DNA from: Pseudogracilibacillus auburnensis
GTDB taxonomy: Bacteria > Bacillota > Bacilli > Bacillales > Amphibacillaceae
NCBI RefSeq assembly: GCF_003201975.1
Contig: NZ_QJJQ01000004.1
Span: forward strand, 124,001-188,000
DNA length: 64,000 nucleotides
Reading direction: 5' to 3'
Within the stretch, counting starts at the first letter, position 1. The number at the start of each line of letters is the position of its first letter. Under the pieces are notes generated by a model that saw only the letters and a program-made list of their open reading frames with translations, did not search any database and was not told the origin of the DNA. Shown piece after piece: positions 9,278-19,138 of the stretch. The position numbers were made by a program, and so were the translations under genes.

Positions 9278-9319
9278 AAGAGGATATTATGCTCAGATGA
9301 GCAAATATCCTCTTTTTTT
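9278..9319 (+). terminator. Intrinsic terminator of TRAP operon
   Basis: AAGAGGATAT on the 5' side pairs with ATATCCTCTT (9304-9314), with a nested TGCTC/GAGCA helix. A run of seven T follows. Confidence 0.9.
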
Positions 9320-9399
9320 CTATAGTAAAAATAATGTAATATATATAGTAGGAAATGGTGAATAGTATGAATCTTTCAAAAAAACTGGAGGGATGGTTG

Positions 9400-10299
9400 G
9401 TGAAGCCGATAAGGGTTTATCATTATGATGCATTTAGTAAAGTCCGTAATAAGGGAAATCCTGCTGGAGTCGTTTTAAATGGGGATGAATTGACAGAGGA
9501 AGAAATGCAAGAGATTGCTTGCAAGGTCGGATTTAATGAAACTTCCTTTCCAATTAAATCAGAAGTAGCAGACATAAAAATCCGTTTTTTTACGCCAGGT
9601 CATGAAATGAATTTATGTGGACACGCTACAATGGCAACGGTTTATGCCTTAAAAACGAAAGGCTTATTAGGTGATAAAACACATATTACAATCGAAACAA
9701 AGGCGGGGGTTTTACCTGTATCGATTCAATCAACTAGTGAAAGTAATATGTACATTACGATGAAACAAGCACCACCAATATTTAAGGAATTCAAAGGATC
9801 AAAAGAAGCTTTAGCTAAATCAATAGGGTTAGAAGCTTCGGATATAGATGATAACTTACCGATTCTATATGGAAGTACGGGTACTTGGACATTATTAATC
9901 CCAATAAAACAATTAGAAGCGTTTAAAAGAATGAAACCAAATAATAATTATTTCCCTACCATTTTAAAAGAAATGCCAAAAACATCTGTTCATCCATTTT
10001 GTATGGAAACCTATGATCCTGATGCCGATATGCATGCTCGCCACTTCTCTTCACCGTATTCGGGAACGATTGAGGACGCAGTAACGGGCACTGCTTCAGG
10101 GGTAATGGGTGCCTATTATGCTATATACATACACACTAATCATGAAGGACCTTTACACCTAATAGTTGAACAAGGCTATGAAATGGAAAAAGATGGCCGG
10201 GTGATGGTACAGGTTTCCAAAAATAATGAATCTTTTGATGTTGCAATTACAGGTAATGCAGTGTATGTACAAGATTTCGAGGTATTATTAGACAAATAG
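9400..10299 (+). CDS. PhzF-family isomerase/epimerase-like protein
   Basis: The PhzF/DAP-epimerase fold is shown by the N-terminal [19 protein letters not shown], the catalytic-type Glu in VGFNETSFP (about residue 45), [17 protein letters not shown], and the C-terminal-half [20 protein letters not shown]. The start is set at GTG 9400, 6 nt after GGAGGGA (TTG 9397 is possible). An upstream in-frame ATG at 9355 would add 15 residues unlike the family and would bury the SD. About 299 aa is normal length. Most bacterial PhzF relatives have no known substrate, and nothing nearby suggests phenazine synthesis. Confidence 0.88.
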   Translation: MKPIRVYHYDAFSKVRNKGNPAGVVLNGDELTEEEMQEIACKVGFNETSFPIKSEVADIKIRFFTPGHEMNLCGHATMATVYALKTKGLLGDKTHITIETKAGVLPVSIQSTSESNMYITMKQAPPIFKEFKGSKEALAKSIGLEASDIDDNLPILYGSTGTWTLLIPIKQLEAFKRMKPNNNYFPTILKEMPKTSVHPFCMETYDPDADMHARHFSSPYSGTIEDAVTGTASGVMGAYYAIYIHTNHEGPLHLIVEQGYEMEKDGRVMVQVSKNNESFDVAITGNAVYVQDFEVLLDK

Positions 10300-10433
10300 A
10301 GTGTGTGAAGGAGTGCACTTACACTAAAGGGTACTTTAGTTGAATAAAGAAAAGACACTACAAATTTGTTATATAAAATATGTAGTGTCCCTTCATCAAT
10401 CATCCATAATGTCTTATAAAATAGTGACTTTCA

Positions 10434-11342
10434 TTATTTTTTAGGATCAAAGGCATCTCGCAATCCATCACCGATAAAGTTTATTGCTAACACTGTAATT
10501 AAGATACTTAGACCTGGTGGAATCCATGCTTCTGGATGGCTTCGTAAGATTCGAATGTTCTGTGCCTCTGTAATCATATTACCCCAAGTTGGCGTTGGTT
10601 GTGGTATTCCCATCCCAATAAAACTTAACGCCGATTCTATTATGATCATTGTTGCCATTAAGAGAGTCGCATTCACGATAATCGGTCCGACCGCATTTGG
10701 AAGAAAATGCTTCCTAATAATACGAAAATCACTTGCTCCAACTGCTCGGGCTCCTTGAATAAATTCTTGTTCTCTAAGGGTTAAAAAGGAGCCTCGAATA
10801 ATCCTCGTTAATGTGGGCCACGTTGTGAGAGCGATAATCGTTACAAAAATACTAATCGTTATATTTTCAACAATCGACATAACGGTTAGAGCAAGTACGA
10901 TAAAAGGTAATGCTAACATAATATCAGTTGCTCGCATAATGATTCCGTCTACAATTCCACCATAAAACCCGCTTAAAGAGCCTAGGACAACCCCGATAAC
11001 CACAGTAAATAACATGGCAGCTAGTCCAATCGTTAAGGAGATTCTTGATCCATAAACAAGTCTGGAAAAGTTATCTCGTCCAGAAGAATCTGTACCAAGA
11101 ATATGTTCTTTACTTGGTGACTGCTCAATTTTTAACATATCTGTTTTGGTTGGACTATGCTCCGCGAAAAAAGGAGCAAAAATAGCAACCAATGCAACAA
11201 AAAGCAAGATGATTAACCCTAATACAGCAAGTTTATTTTTAAAAAATCGACGGAACGATATTTGCAAAGGACTTCGATGTCGCTCACCTTTCACGACAGT
11301 ATACGAATCTGCTTCTATTGGTTGTTGTTCATTTGTCTGCAT
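10434..11342 (-). CDS. appC: Peptide ABC transporter permease, OppC/AppC type (first operon)
   Basis: This 302-aa inner-membrane subunit has the N-terminal OppC_N segment (FRRFFKNKLAVLGLIIL) and six predicted membrane spans. The EAA loop, ARAVGASDFRIIRKHFLPNA near 195-214, contacts the ATPases. It is the last gene of a five-gene operon read right to left: appD, appF, appA, appB, appC. That order equals the Bacillus subtilis app oligopeptide operon, hence the symbol. It starts 14 bp after appB. Confidence 0.9.
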   Translation of the reverse strand: MQTNEQQPIEADSYTVVKGERHRSPLQISFRRFFKNKLAVLGLIILLFVALVAIFAPFFAEHSPTKTDMLKIEQSPSKEHILGTDSSGRDNFSRLVYGSRISLTIGLAAMLFTVVIGVVLGSLSGFYGGIVDGIIMRATDIMLALPFIVLALTVMSIVENITISIFVTIIALTTWPTLTRIIRGSFLTLREQEFIQGARAVGASDFRIIRKHFLPNAVGPIIVNATLLMATMIIIESALSFIGMGIPQPTPTWGNMITEAQNIRILRSHPEAWIPPGLSILITVLAINFIGDGLRDAFDPKK

Positions 11343-11356
11343 TATACATCACCGCC

Positions 11357-12322
11357 TCAATCATAACGAATCCTCGGGTCAACAATACTATAAAATATAT
11401 CAGCTAGTAAATTCCCAATTAAAATTGCTACTCCTAAAAAGAGGGAAATAGCCATAACAACTGGGTAATCTTTGTTGATAACAGAGCTAATAAATAATGT
11501 ACCGAGACCAGGATAATTAAATACTTGTTCTGTAATGATTGCTCCACCAAGAAGCGTTCCAAACTCGAAACCCATTAATGTTATAATTGGGATAAGTGCA
11601 TTACGTAAAGTATGTTTATAAAGTACATTTCGTTCCGACATTCCTTTTGCTCTTGCAGTACGTACATAGTCACTATCAAGTACGTCGAGCATTTCAGATC
11701 GCATATAACGCATATATGTAGCAGTACCCGCAAGTCCTAACGTGATACCTGGTAAAACCAAATGATGGAGTCTACTCATAAATTCACTAAAACCTTCCAT
11801 TCCAGGTCCGCCGATAGAGCCTTGGGAAGGAAACCATCCTAGTTTAATAGAGAAAAAATAAATCGCAACTAGTCCAAAGAAAAAGTTTGGTATCGCAAGC
11901 CCCATAAATCCGAATGTAGTTGCTGCATAATCAAGTGGTGAATATGGCTTTCGAGCAGAGTATATACCGATCGGAATCGAAACAATAAGAGTCAGAAAAA
12001 GTGCAAACACACCGAGCCTTACTGTATTTCCTAGTCGTTCCGAAATTAAACTTTGTACAGAACGTCCTTTGTATGTAATCGATTCTCCAAATTCCCCTTT
12101 AGCAAACCTACTAGCCCAATTAACATATTGTTCAGGGACAGATTTATTTAACCCTAATGCTTCACGTTGTTGCTCAAATACTTCTGGATTGACGTTAGGA
12201 TCTAGTATTTTTCCTGTAAATGGATCACCTGGTGCGGCTTTTGCTAGAGCAAAAACAATGATTGATAAAGCGAGTAACATCGGAATAAATATGAGGATTC
12301 GTCTAATAATATATTGATACAT
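11357..12322 (-). CDS. appB: Peptide ABC transporter permease, OppB/AppB type (first operon)
   Basis: This 321-aa polytopic permease has the OppB N-terminus (YIIRRILIFIPMLLALSIIV) and the APGDPFTG motif near residue 30. The EAA loop is ARAKGMSERNVLYKHTLRNA. The C-terminal IVDPRIRYD is typical of the family. It pairs with AppC to form the channel. The ATG follows AAGGGGGA. A perfect 8-bp hairpin at 12351-12375 lies between the binding-protein gene and this one. Confidence 0.92.
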   Translation of the reverse strand: MYQYIIRRILIFIPMLLALSIIVFALAKAAPGDPFTGKILDPNVNPEVFEQQREALGLNKSVPEQYVNWASRFAKGEFGESITYKGRSVQSLISERLGNTVRLGVFALFLTLIVSIPIGIYSARKPYSPLDYAATTFGFMGLAIPNFFFGLVAIYFFSIKLGWFPSQGSIGGPGMEGFSEFMSRLHHLVLPGITLGLAGTATYMRYMRSEMLDVLDSDYVRTARAKGMSERNVLYKHTLRNALIPIITLMGFEFGTLLGGAIITEQVFNYPGLGTLFISSVINKDYPVVMAISLFLGVAILIGNLLADIFYSIVDPRIRYD

Positions 12323-12350
12323 GTGTTATTCCCCCTTGATTGAAGGAGAA

Positions 12351-12375
12351 GAGTATGCCACCTAAAAGCATACTC
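12351..12375 (-). terminator. Intercistronic stem-loop between appA and appB
   Basis: GAGTATGC (12351-12358) and GCATACTC (12368-12375) form a perfect 8-bp stem without a T-run. It probably stabilises or attenuates the appA message. Confidence 0.5.
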
Positions 12376-12399
12376 ATACTCTCATATTTCCTTTATTCA

Positions 12400-14202
12400 T
12401 TATTCTTGTTCTAGCCACCATAGGTGTGCGTTATTATTGAACTTGTAAGGTCTTGTATCAAGACCGTGCAAATTCTTATCATATACCCAAATTTTATTTT
12501 GGGCAAAAAGAATTAAAGCAGGTAAATCATCTGAGAATAGATGTGTCCACTCTGAATATTTTTCTGCACGATAGTCTTGTTCAAATGCTTCAGGAGCTTG
12601 TATCGCTTCTCTTAATAACTTTTCGGATTCCTCATTATTCCAACGTCCATAATTATAAGCGTCTTTCGTTCCCCATAACCCTAATGGATCAGGGTCACCA
12701 CTTCCTAAGCTCCAACCAAGCATATACATATCCCAATCTGAATTATCATCTGTTAAATCTTCAATATAAACAGACATCTCTTTCGGCTGACGTAAGTCAA
12801 CTTTAATTCCAACATTCTCTAAAAACTCTTGAATAATTGGAGCAGCTCTTTCGCGTAGCTCGTTTCCAAGAGGGTAGTTCAAGTTAACGACCCACTCATT
12901 ACCGTCGGGATCGGTACGGAATCCATCATCCCCCATTTTATAACCTGCTTCATCTAAAATTTCAGCAGCTTTATCAGGGTCATGCTCATAAGGAATTGCA
13001 GCATCTTCATCATATGCCCAGAATTGCAGTGCAATAGGAGAATTAATAATCGAACCATGTCCATGTAGCAATCCTTCTCCTGGTCCAGTACCGATTAATG
13101 CTTGTCGATCAACCGCGTAAGCAATTGCTTGGCGGACTTCTTTAGGAATATTTTCATTCGGAACCCAATTATCAGGGTTAATTTCTCCGGCCTCTACATC
13201 CTCGGCTGTTCGATGATTTTGTTTAAAACCCAATAATTGGTAACCGAAATCAGGAATTTCCATGATTTCTAAATGCTCATATCCCGCAAGAGTTTCATAG
13301 TCAGCTGGGGCAATACTACTTGGCTCGGCGATAAAGTTAACTTCTCCTGTTTCAAGTAAGCTAACCATAACAGATTGATCTACGACTTTCCAGACAATTT
13401 TGTCCAAGTTCGGTTCCCCTTGCCAATAATCTTCAAATTTCTCTAACACATATTGCTCTCGTTCAACCATTTCGGTAAATTTAAAAGGACCTGATCCAAT
13501 TACTTTTCCAGCTTGTAAAGATTCTTCTGCTTCTGGCATATCTTTGACAGGGATATCTTCAAAGATATGTTTAGGAATAATGTTAAAGCTTGCTAAATAT
13601 TCAGGTGTTACATTTGGTTCTGCAAATTTGAAAACGACTGTATAATCATCTTCAGCAACAACACCTTCAAATTCATCTGTTTCACCTGAGTTATATGCTT
13701 CATAGCTTACTAATTGGTCGGCATAATAAGTACGAATACCACCAGCATTAACATAGTCTGGATCAGCAATGGACTGATACGTAAAGACGACATCATGTGC
13801 AGTTAAATCTTCACCATCATGCCACTTAATTCCTTCTTCCATTTTAACAACTAATTCTGTATGATCATCATTTACTTCCCATTCTTTCGCTATGCTTGGT
13901 TCAAATTCTAGATCATTATTTTGTGCAAATAATGCTTCATGAGTAAAGTCTAAAATATTAGCTTCATACGCCTCTTCATAAAAAAGTGGGTTAAATTGTC
14001 CCGTAGGTGCTGTATGCATTGCACCTGTAAGGGTTCCACCTTTTTGAGGTTCACCTGCTGCTTCTGAGTCACCCGAATCTTCCGTTGTATCAGCATCTCC
14101 ATCGTCTTTTGACGTGTCATCTGCGCCCCCACCGCAAGCGGCTAACATAAATAAGGTAAATAATAAAGCGAGTAAGGCAACTAAATATTTACGTTTGAAC
14201 AT
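12400..14202 (-). CDS. appA: Peptide-binding lipoprotein, AppA/OppA type (first operon)
   Basis: This extracytoplasmic SBP family 5 receptor delivers peptides to AppBC. The signal peptide ends in LAAC (Cys23), followed by an acidic Asp/Glu/Ser linker. SBP_5 features include FTHEALFAQN, VKMEEGIKWHDGEDLTAHDV and RQAIAYAVDRQALIG. The start is set at ATG 14202 (600 aa), because AGGGGAGGA lies just upstream. The longer frame from 14223 would translate that SD as RGG. The gene follows appF and precedes a small hairpin and appB. Confidence 0.93.
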   Translation of the reverse strand: MFKRKYLVALLALLFTLFMLAACGGGADDTSKDDGDADTTEDSGDSEAAGEPQKGGTLTGAMHTAPTGQFNPLFYEEAYEANILDFTHEALFAQNNDLEFEPSIAKEWEVNDDHTELVVKMEEGIKWHDGEDLTAHDVVFTYQSIADPDYVNAGGIRTYYADQLVSYEAYNSGETDEFEGVVAEDDYTVVFKFAEPNVTPEYLASFNIIPKHIFEDIPVKDMPEAEESLQAGKVIGSGPFKFTEMVEREQYVLEKFEDYWQGEPNLDKIVWKVVDQSVMVSLLETGEVNFIAEPSSIAPADYETLAGYEHLEIMEIPDFGYQLLGFKQNHRTAEDVEAGEINPDNWVPNENIPKEVRQAIAYAVDRQALIGTGPGEGLLHGHGSIINSPIALQFWAYDEDAAIPYEHDPDKAAEILDEAGYKMGDDGFRTDPDGNEWVVNLNYPLGNELRERAAPIIQEFLENVGIKVDLRQPKEMSVYIEDLTDDNSDWDMYMLGWSLGSGDPDPLGLWGTKDAYNYGRWNNEESEKLLREAIQAPEAFEQDYRAEKYSEWTHLFSDDLPALILFAQNKIWVYDKNLHGLDTRPYKFNNNAHLWWLEQE

Positions 14203-14312
14203 TTTAAATCCTCCCCTTTTCATTTATATTTTTTAAGTAAGATTTGCTTTCAACTCGTATCCCTTCCCATCACCCCCTTAAAGTAGGTAGATAAACACCT
14301 TGAGTAGATAGG

Positions 14313-15341
14313 TTATGTATATAAATGACATGCTACAAAATGGTCTTTCTCTACCTCCTGTAAAACTGGTCGGTCTATGGCGCACCTATCGTGAGCGTGC
14401 GGGCATCTCGTCCGAAAGGCACATCCTGATGGAGGATCAGCAGGGTTTGGTAAATCTCCTTTTAAAATAATTTTTTCTCTTTCTTTTTTTGTGTCATCGA
14501 CATCGATAATTGGAATGGCCGAAAGTAACGCTTGTGTATAGGGGTGCAAAGGTTTTTTGTAAATTGTCTCTTTAGACGCAAGTTCAGCAAATCTCCCTAA
14601 ATACATGACAGCTACTCGATCACTAATATGTTTAATAACACTTAAATCATGAGCAATAAATAAATAAGTTAAATCAAAATCGTCTTGAAGGTCTTTCATT
14701 AAATTCAGGACTTGTGATTGAATCGAAACATCAAGTGCTGAAACAGGTTCATCACAAATAACAAATTTCGGCTCCATAATAAGAGCACGTGCAATACTAA
14801 TTCGTTGGCGTTGCCCACCGGAAAACTCATGTGGATATTTCAATCTATCACTTGCACGTAACCCGACCTTTTCCAACATATCAGTTACTTTTCGCTTTCT
14901 TTCTTCTTTTGGTAAGTTTTGTTGAATAAGTAAAGGCTCTTCAATTAATTCTTCTACACTCATTTTTGAGTTTAAAGAAGCGAATGGATCTTGAAAAATA
15001 ATTTGCATATCTTTTCGATGGGGTCTTATACCCCTATTACCCATGTTTGAGATATCAATACCATTGAATACGATTTTTCCGTCCGTTGGGTCAAGTAAAC
15101 GAAGTAGAACACGACCAAGCGTCGATTTACCCGAACCTGATTCACCAACAATTCCGAGTGTTTCTCCTTTATAAATTTGAAATGATATATCATCAACGGC
15201 TTTTAAATGGCCAATTGTCCTTTTTAAAATACCGCCTTTAATGGGAAAGTATTTTTTTATATTTTTAGCGTGGACGAGAATCTCGTTCTCTGTTTTAGGG
15301 GAGTGTTGAATTTGTACTGCTTCTTTTTCTTTAGATGTCAT
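14313..15341 (-). CDS. appF: Peptide ABC transporter ATP-binding protein, OppF/AppF type (first operon)
   Basis: This 342-aa ATPase has Walker [10 protein letters not shown] at 66-74, a signature of FSGGQRQRISIARAL, Walker B (FVICDEP) and the H-loop in IAHDLSV. The C-terminal oligo_HPY region has Cys-containing PSGCAFRTRCPHAHDRC. It forms a heterodimer with AppD that powers the permeases. The ATG overlaps the appD stop by 4 bp (ATGA), so the two ATPases are translationally coupled. Confidence 0.94.
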   Translation of the reverse strand: MTSKEKEAVQIQHSPKTENEILVHAKNIKKYFPIKGGILKRTIGHLKAVDDISFQIYKGETLGIVGESGSGKSTLGRVLLRLLDPTDGKIVFNGIDISNMGNRGIRPHRKDMQIIFQDPFASLNSKMSVEELIEEPLLIQQNLPKEERKRKVTDMLEKVGLRASDRLKYPHEFSGGQRQRISIARALIMEPKFVICDEPVSALDVSIQSQVLNLMKDLQDDFDLTYLFIAHDLSVIKHISDRVAVMYLGRFAELASKETIYKKPLHPYTQALLSAIPIIDVDDTKKEREKIILKGDLPNPADPPSGCAFRTRCPHAHDRCAIDRPVLQEVEKDHFVACHLYT

Positions 15342-16327
15342 TTATCATTTCCCCCTTTTTCGTATAAGTAACAACGTACATCATGATCTTGAGTAATTTT
15401 GGTTAACTCTGGATTTGATTCTTTACATTTATCCATCACATGTGGACAACGATCTGAAAATCTGCACCCTTGAGGAAATTGATATGCTGGAGGAACAACC
15501 CCCTTAATCGTACCTAATCGATCAACTTCCTCATCTAAATTTGGAATACTTGCTAGTAGCCCTTCTGTATACGGGTGTTTTGTTAATTTTAATAACTCTT
15601 TAGTAGGTGCATGTTCAACAATTTGTCCACCATACATAACCATTACTCGGTCAGCATATTCATAAACAACACCTAAATCATGGGTAATAAGCAATAATCC
15701 CATTTTTAATTCACGTTTTAATTCTTCCAATAACTCAAGAATTTGTGCTTGAATGGTTACATCGAGTGCAGTTGTTGGCTCATCCGCAATTAGTAATTTT
15801 GGCTCACAGGAAATGGCAATTGCAATCATAACCCTTTGGCGCATTCCACCTGAAAGTTGGTGAGGGTATTCATTCATTATTTCTTCTGCACGCGGTATTC
15901 CAACCATTTTTAATAAATCGATTGCTTTCTGACGAGCAGCCTGCTTGGACAATTTTTTATGTTTTCTTACCACTTCTGTAATTTGGTTTCCAATTGTAAA
16001 AACTGGATTTAATGCTGTCATTGGTTCCTGGAAAATCATTGCAATATCGTTACCGCGGATGGATATGATTTCACGATCCCGTAGCGATAATAGATCTAAA
16101 TTATTCATTGTAATGGAACCGTCTACAATTTTTCCAGGTTGTGCAATGAGTCGCATGACAGAAAGGCCTGTCATACTTTTACCGCTCCCGGACTCTCCAA
16201 CTAAGGCGACTGTTTCCCCCGGATAAATAGTGAACGAAACATCGTCTACTGCTCTGGCAACGCGATCGTCTTCAAGATAAAAATACGTCTTTAAATTATC
16301 AACTTGTAAAACTGGCTGATTCGTCAA
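15338..16327 (-). CDS. appD: Peptide ABC transporter ATP-binding protein, OppD/AppD type (first operon)
   Basis: First gene of the first peptide operon. The 329-aa ATPase has Walker A GESGSGKS at 44-51, Q-loop [10 protein letters not shown], signature LSGGMRQR, Walker B LLIADEP and H-loop ITHDLG. The C-terminal oligo_HPY segment is [16 protein letters not shown]. It begins with TTG preceded by CGGAGATG at good spacing. The leader from the predicted promoter at 16622-16649 would be about 290 nt. Confidence 0.93.
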   Translation of the reverse strand: MTNQPVLQVDNLKTYFYLEDDRVARAVDDVSFTIYPGETVALVGESGSGKSMTGLSVMRLIAQPGKIVDGSITMNNLDLLSLRDREIISIRGNDIAMIFQEPMTALNPVFTIGNQITEVVRKHKKLSKQAARQKAIDLLKMVGIPRAEEIMNEYPHQLSGGMRQRVMIAIAISCEPKLLIADEPTTALDVTIQAQILELLEELKRELKMGLLLITHDLGVVYEYADRVMVMYGGQIVEHAPTKELLKLTKHPYTEGLLASIPNLDEEVDRLGTIKGVVPPAYQFPQGCRFSDRCPHVMDKCKESNPELTKITQDHDVRCYLYEKGGNDK

Positions 16328-16804
16328 AAAATCATCTCCGTTCTGGGTGAGTATAAATGTTTTGAATTTCTTTTAGTTTTGTAGAATAAGATATGTAATA
16401 AAGGCAATAAACTAATTAAATTTAAATGCTTTCGTGGTGATAACTAGTATTTCATAATGTAGTAAATTTGGAATGGTTCTATATGATGTCAAAAATAGTG
16501 TGTATTCGCTTTGGATTGTTAAGTTCTAATTATTTCCTCCTAATATAGTAAACTGGTAATATGTAATTTGGGTAAAAGGGATTAGTTTCCCAATAAAACC
16601 ACCAATTCCCATATTACAGATATATTACAATAAACAATTCGTTTGTCAAGACTAGCACAATAAAGCAGTAAAGTGTTAACCGAAAAAAAAGCCTAGAAAA
16701 TAAGAGTTTTATGACAAAAAAATAATTTTTAAATTTTTTATTAAATCCTATTATTTAGATGCGAAAACTAAAACCGGGGAGGTGATTGCAGTTAAAAGCA
16801 AAAT
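16328..16804 (-). other. Long leader and promoter region of the first peptide operon
   Basis: No gene is seen on either strand. An AGGAGGAAATAATTAG sequence on the minus strand near 16533-16548 looks like an SD but has no start codon after it. No riboswitch class was recognised. Confidence 0.4.
16622..16649 (-). promoter_or_regulatory. Putative sigma-A promoter of first peptide operon
   Basis: On the minus strand a perfect TTGACA (16649-16644) and TAATAT (16627-16622) are separated by 16 bp. They face appD. Confidence 0.55.
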
Positions 16805-16847
16805 AAAAAATCCCGAAGATAGATAGTCTATCTCGGGATTTATTTCG
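16805..16847 (-). terminator. Intrinsic terminator of second peptide operon
   Basis: Read on the minus strand, AAATCCCGAGATAGA pairs with TCTATCTTCGGGATTT, leaving one unpaired base, and TTTTTTATTTTG follows. It starts inside the last codons of the OppC-type gene. Confidence 0.9.
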
Positions 16848-17754
16848 TTGTTTTTGGGTCAAAGGCATCTTTTAGTCCTTCCCCTACAAAATTAATCGAT
16901 AAAATGGTGAGTGTGATACAAACAGCGGGCGGAACCCAAATCCATGGCTTGTTTTTTAATACATCCGTTTGCCGAGCTTCCATTAACATATTACCCCAAC
17001 TTGGAGTATCAGGAGGTACTCCAACACCGATAAAACTTAAACCTGCTTCAGCAACAATATATAAAGCAAGAAGTAAGGTTGCTTGTACAATAATGATCGT
17101 CATCACATTTGGAATTAAATGTCTAGAGATTATTTTTGATGATTTTGTGCCAATGGATTTTGCAGCAAGTACATATTCATTCTCTTTTTCTGATAGAATT
17201 TTGCTACGAACAATTCTAGCTACACTTCCCCAACCTAATAAACTAAAGACGATGATCAAACTCCACATTCCAGTCACACGCTCATAACCTAATAATATGG
17301 TATTTAATACAATAATAAACACTGTAAAAGGTATCGTTAAGACAAAGTCTGTAAACCTCATAATTAAGTTATCCATCATTCCCCCAAAATAACCTGCTAT
17401 CGCTCCAATCGTAGAACCGATTATTGTCACAGCAAACATAGATACAATTCCAATTGTTAAAGATACTTTACCACCATGAATGGTGCGTAAAAACATATCA
17501 CGACCATTACGATCTGTGCCAAACCAATGTTCTGAAGAAGGCTCTAAATTAGATTTGTCCGTATGAATTCTTGTAATATCGTCTGTCAAAATAAAAGGAC
17601 CAAGAAACGAAAATGCAATGATAAACAATAAAAGACATAAACTAATCATGGCAATTTTATTTTTTATAAATTTTTTTCGAGCAATTGTCCAAGTGGAATC
17701 AAATTTTTCCATGTCAACTATTTTCTCTTCTTCAAATTCTGTTGCTGGTTCCAT
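16840..17754 (-). CDS. Peptide ABC transporter permease, OppC type (second operon)
   Basis: This 304-aa permease has an acidic cytoplasmic N-terminus, an OppC_N segment (ARKKFIKNKIAMISLCLLLF) and the EAA loop AAKSIGTKSSKIISRHLIPN. The tail NFVEGLKDAFDPKTT is typical of OppC/DppC. It ends the second D-F-A-B-C operon, 11 bp after the OppB-type gene, and its end overlaps the terminator. It resembles AppC of the first operon in layout, suggesting an operon duplication or a second specificity. Confidence 0.92.
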   Translation of the reverse strand: MEPATEFEEEKIVDMEKFDSTWTIARKKFIKNKIAMISLCLLLFIIAFSFLGPFILTDDITRIHTDKSNLEPSSEHWFGTDRNGRDMFLRTIHGGKVSLTIGIVSMFAVTIIGSTIGAIAGYFGGMMDNLIMRFTDFVLTIPFTVFIIVLNTILLGYERVTGMWSLIIVFSLLGWGSVARIVRSKILSEKENEYVLAAKSIGTKSSKIISRHLIPNVMTIIIVQATLLLALYIVAEAGLSFIGVGVPPDTPSWGNMLMEARQTDVLKNKPWIWVPPAVCITLTILSINFVGEGLKDAFDPKTTK

Positions 17755-17765
17755 CTTATTCCCCC

Positions 17766-18728
17766 CTAATAACGAATTCTCGGATCTACAATCCCATATA
17801 ATATATCAGCAACTAAGTTACCAAGTAGCGTCAACAAAGAAAATATCATCGTTAAACTCATAATGATTGGATAATCTCGACTTGTAATAGAATCGATAAA
17901 TAACATGCCGATACCTGGATAGGTGAAAATTGTTTCAGTAATTATTGCGCCGCTAATTAAAGTGGCCAGATCGAATCCGAAAAATGTGATAAGTGGAATA
18001 ATAGAATTTCTGAGTATATGTTTGTTATAAATGCTTGATTCACTTGTTCCCCTTGCTCTTGCACTTCTTACATAATCCATCCGACTATTTTGAATAATAT
18101 CATTTCGTAAAAATTGCGTATAAGAGGCAGTTGATAAAAGGCCTAAAGTAAAGGCAGGTAATATAACATGATAAAAGCGGCTACTCCAAAACTCCCATGT
18201 ACCATGTTCCAGACCAGGCTTAATGGAGCCACTTGATGGCAACCAACCTAATTTAAAAGCAAAAAAGTAAATGGCAACAATGGCAACGATATATTGCGGA
18301 ATCGCCAACCCCCCATAGTTGAATATGCCTATTGCATGGTCGCCTATTGTATGTGGTTTTCTGCCTGCATACATTCCGAGAGAAAAGGCTAATAGGTACG
18401 TAATAATGAGTGCACATACTGCCAAGAATATTGTATTTGGCAGTTTATCTTTGATTACTTCTATAGCTGGCTTTTTATATTTTGTTGATTTACCAAAATC
18501 TCCTTGGACAAAATTCCCTATCCATCTAGCATATTGTGTTGGTATTGGGTCATTATATCCGAGTTTTTCTCTCATTTCTTCAATATATTCGGGTTTAGTA
18601 TTATTAGGATCGATTTCACCAGTAAATGGATCCCCAGGCATCATTTTGGCGAGAAAAAAGACAACTACCGAGACAAGGATTAAAATTGGAAGCATTGAAA
18701 CAATGCGTCGAAGAGAATAAGTTATCAT
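17766..18728 (-). CDS. Peptide ABC transporter permease, OppB type (second operon)
   Basis: This 320-aa polytopic permease begins ITYSLRRIVSMLPILILVSV and carries MPGDPFTGEIDPNNT near residue 30. The EAA loop is ARARGTSESSIYNKHILRNS, and the tail GIVDPRIRY is family-typical. It pairs with the OppC-type protein encoded next. It is separated from its binding-protein gene by a 332-bp dispersed repeat, so its transcription may depend on readthrough of that element or on a promoter within it. Confidence 0.92.
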   Translation of the reverse strand: MITYSLRRIVSMLPILILVSVVVFFLAKMMPGDPFTGEIDPNNTKPEYIEEMREKLGYNDPIPTQYARWIGNFVQGDFGKSTKYKKPAIEVIKDKLPNTIFLAVCALIITYLLAFSLGMYAGRKPHTIGDHAIGIFNYGGLAIPQYIVAIVAIYFFAFKLGWLPSSGSIKPGLEHGTWEFWSSRFYHVILPAFTLGLLSTASYTQFLRNDIIQNSRMDYVRSARARGTSESSIYNKHILRNSIIPLITFFGFDLATLISGAIITETIFTYPGIGMLFIDSITSRDYPIIMSLTMIFSLLTLLGNLVADILYGIVDPRIRY

Positions 18729-18790
18729 GTAAAGTACTCCTTATCTTTTATATTAAATAATCATAATTCTCCTTGTAATCCTTATAGTGG

Positions 18791-19122
18791 AAGATGAGGC
18801 TGGGATATAACTAAAACAATCAAATCTTAAAACGAACAAAGCGTTACCTTGGCGGTGGCAATATACGTAAGGCTTCTGGTCGGCTAGAAACGGTCACGTT
18901 CATGTGACCTACGCCAACACTAGCGCGTCCTGCGACTGCGATAAATCTCATCCCGTCTAAGACCTTTGCACCTGTGATTACTCGGTGCAATAAACATTGT
19001 GCGTCGTAGGTTCCCCGGCCATTTTAGGATGCGCGAAGTATATTTCCGGAGCAGATTATATGCACCTATCATTGTTCGGATGCTTCTTTAGCAAAAAAAC
19101 TTTAGTCCCAGCCTCCATCTTC
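18791..19122. repeat. Dispersed GAGGCTGGGA-ended intergenic repeat, copy A
   Basis: A 332-bp, GC-richer element has inverted ends: GATGAGGCTGGGATAT on the left, and the complement of GATGGAGGCTGGGACT on the right. Its interior shares blocks with copy C at 41247-41470, including TATAACTAAAAC, GGCTAGAAA, TCACGTTCATGTGA and ACACTAGC. It lies inside the second peptide operon between receptor and permease genes. No coding frame of note. Confidence 0.8.
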
Positions 19123-19138
19123 TATTTCATGATGAAAA

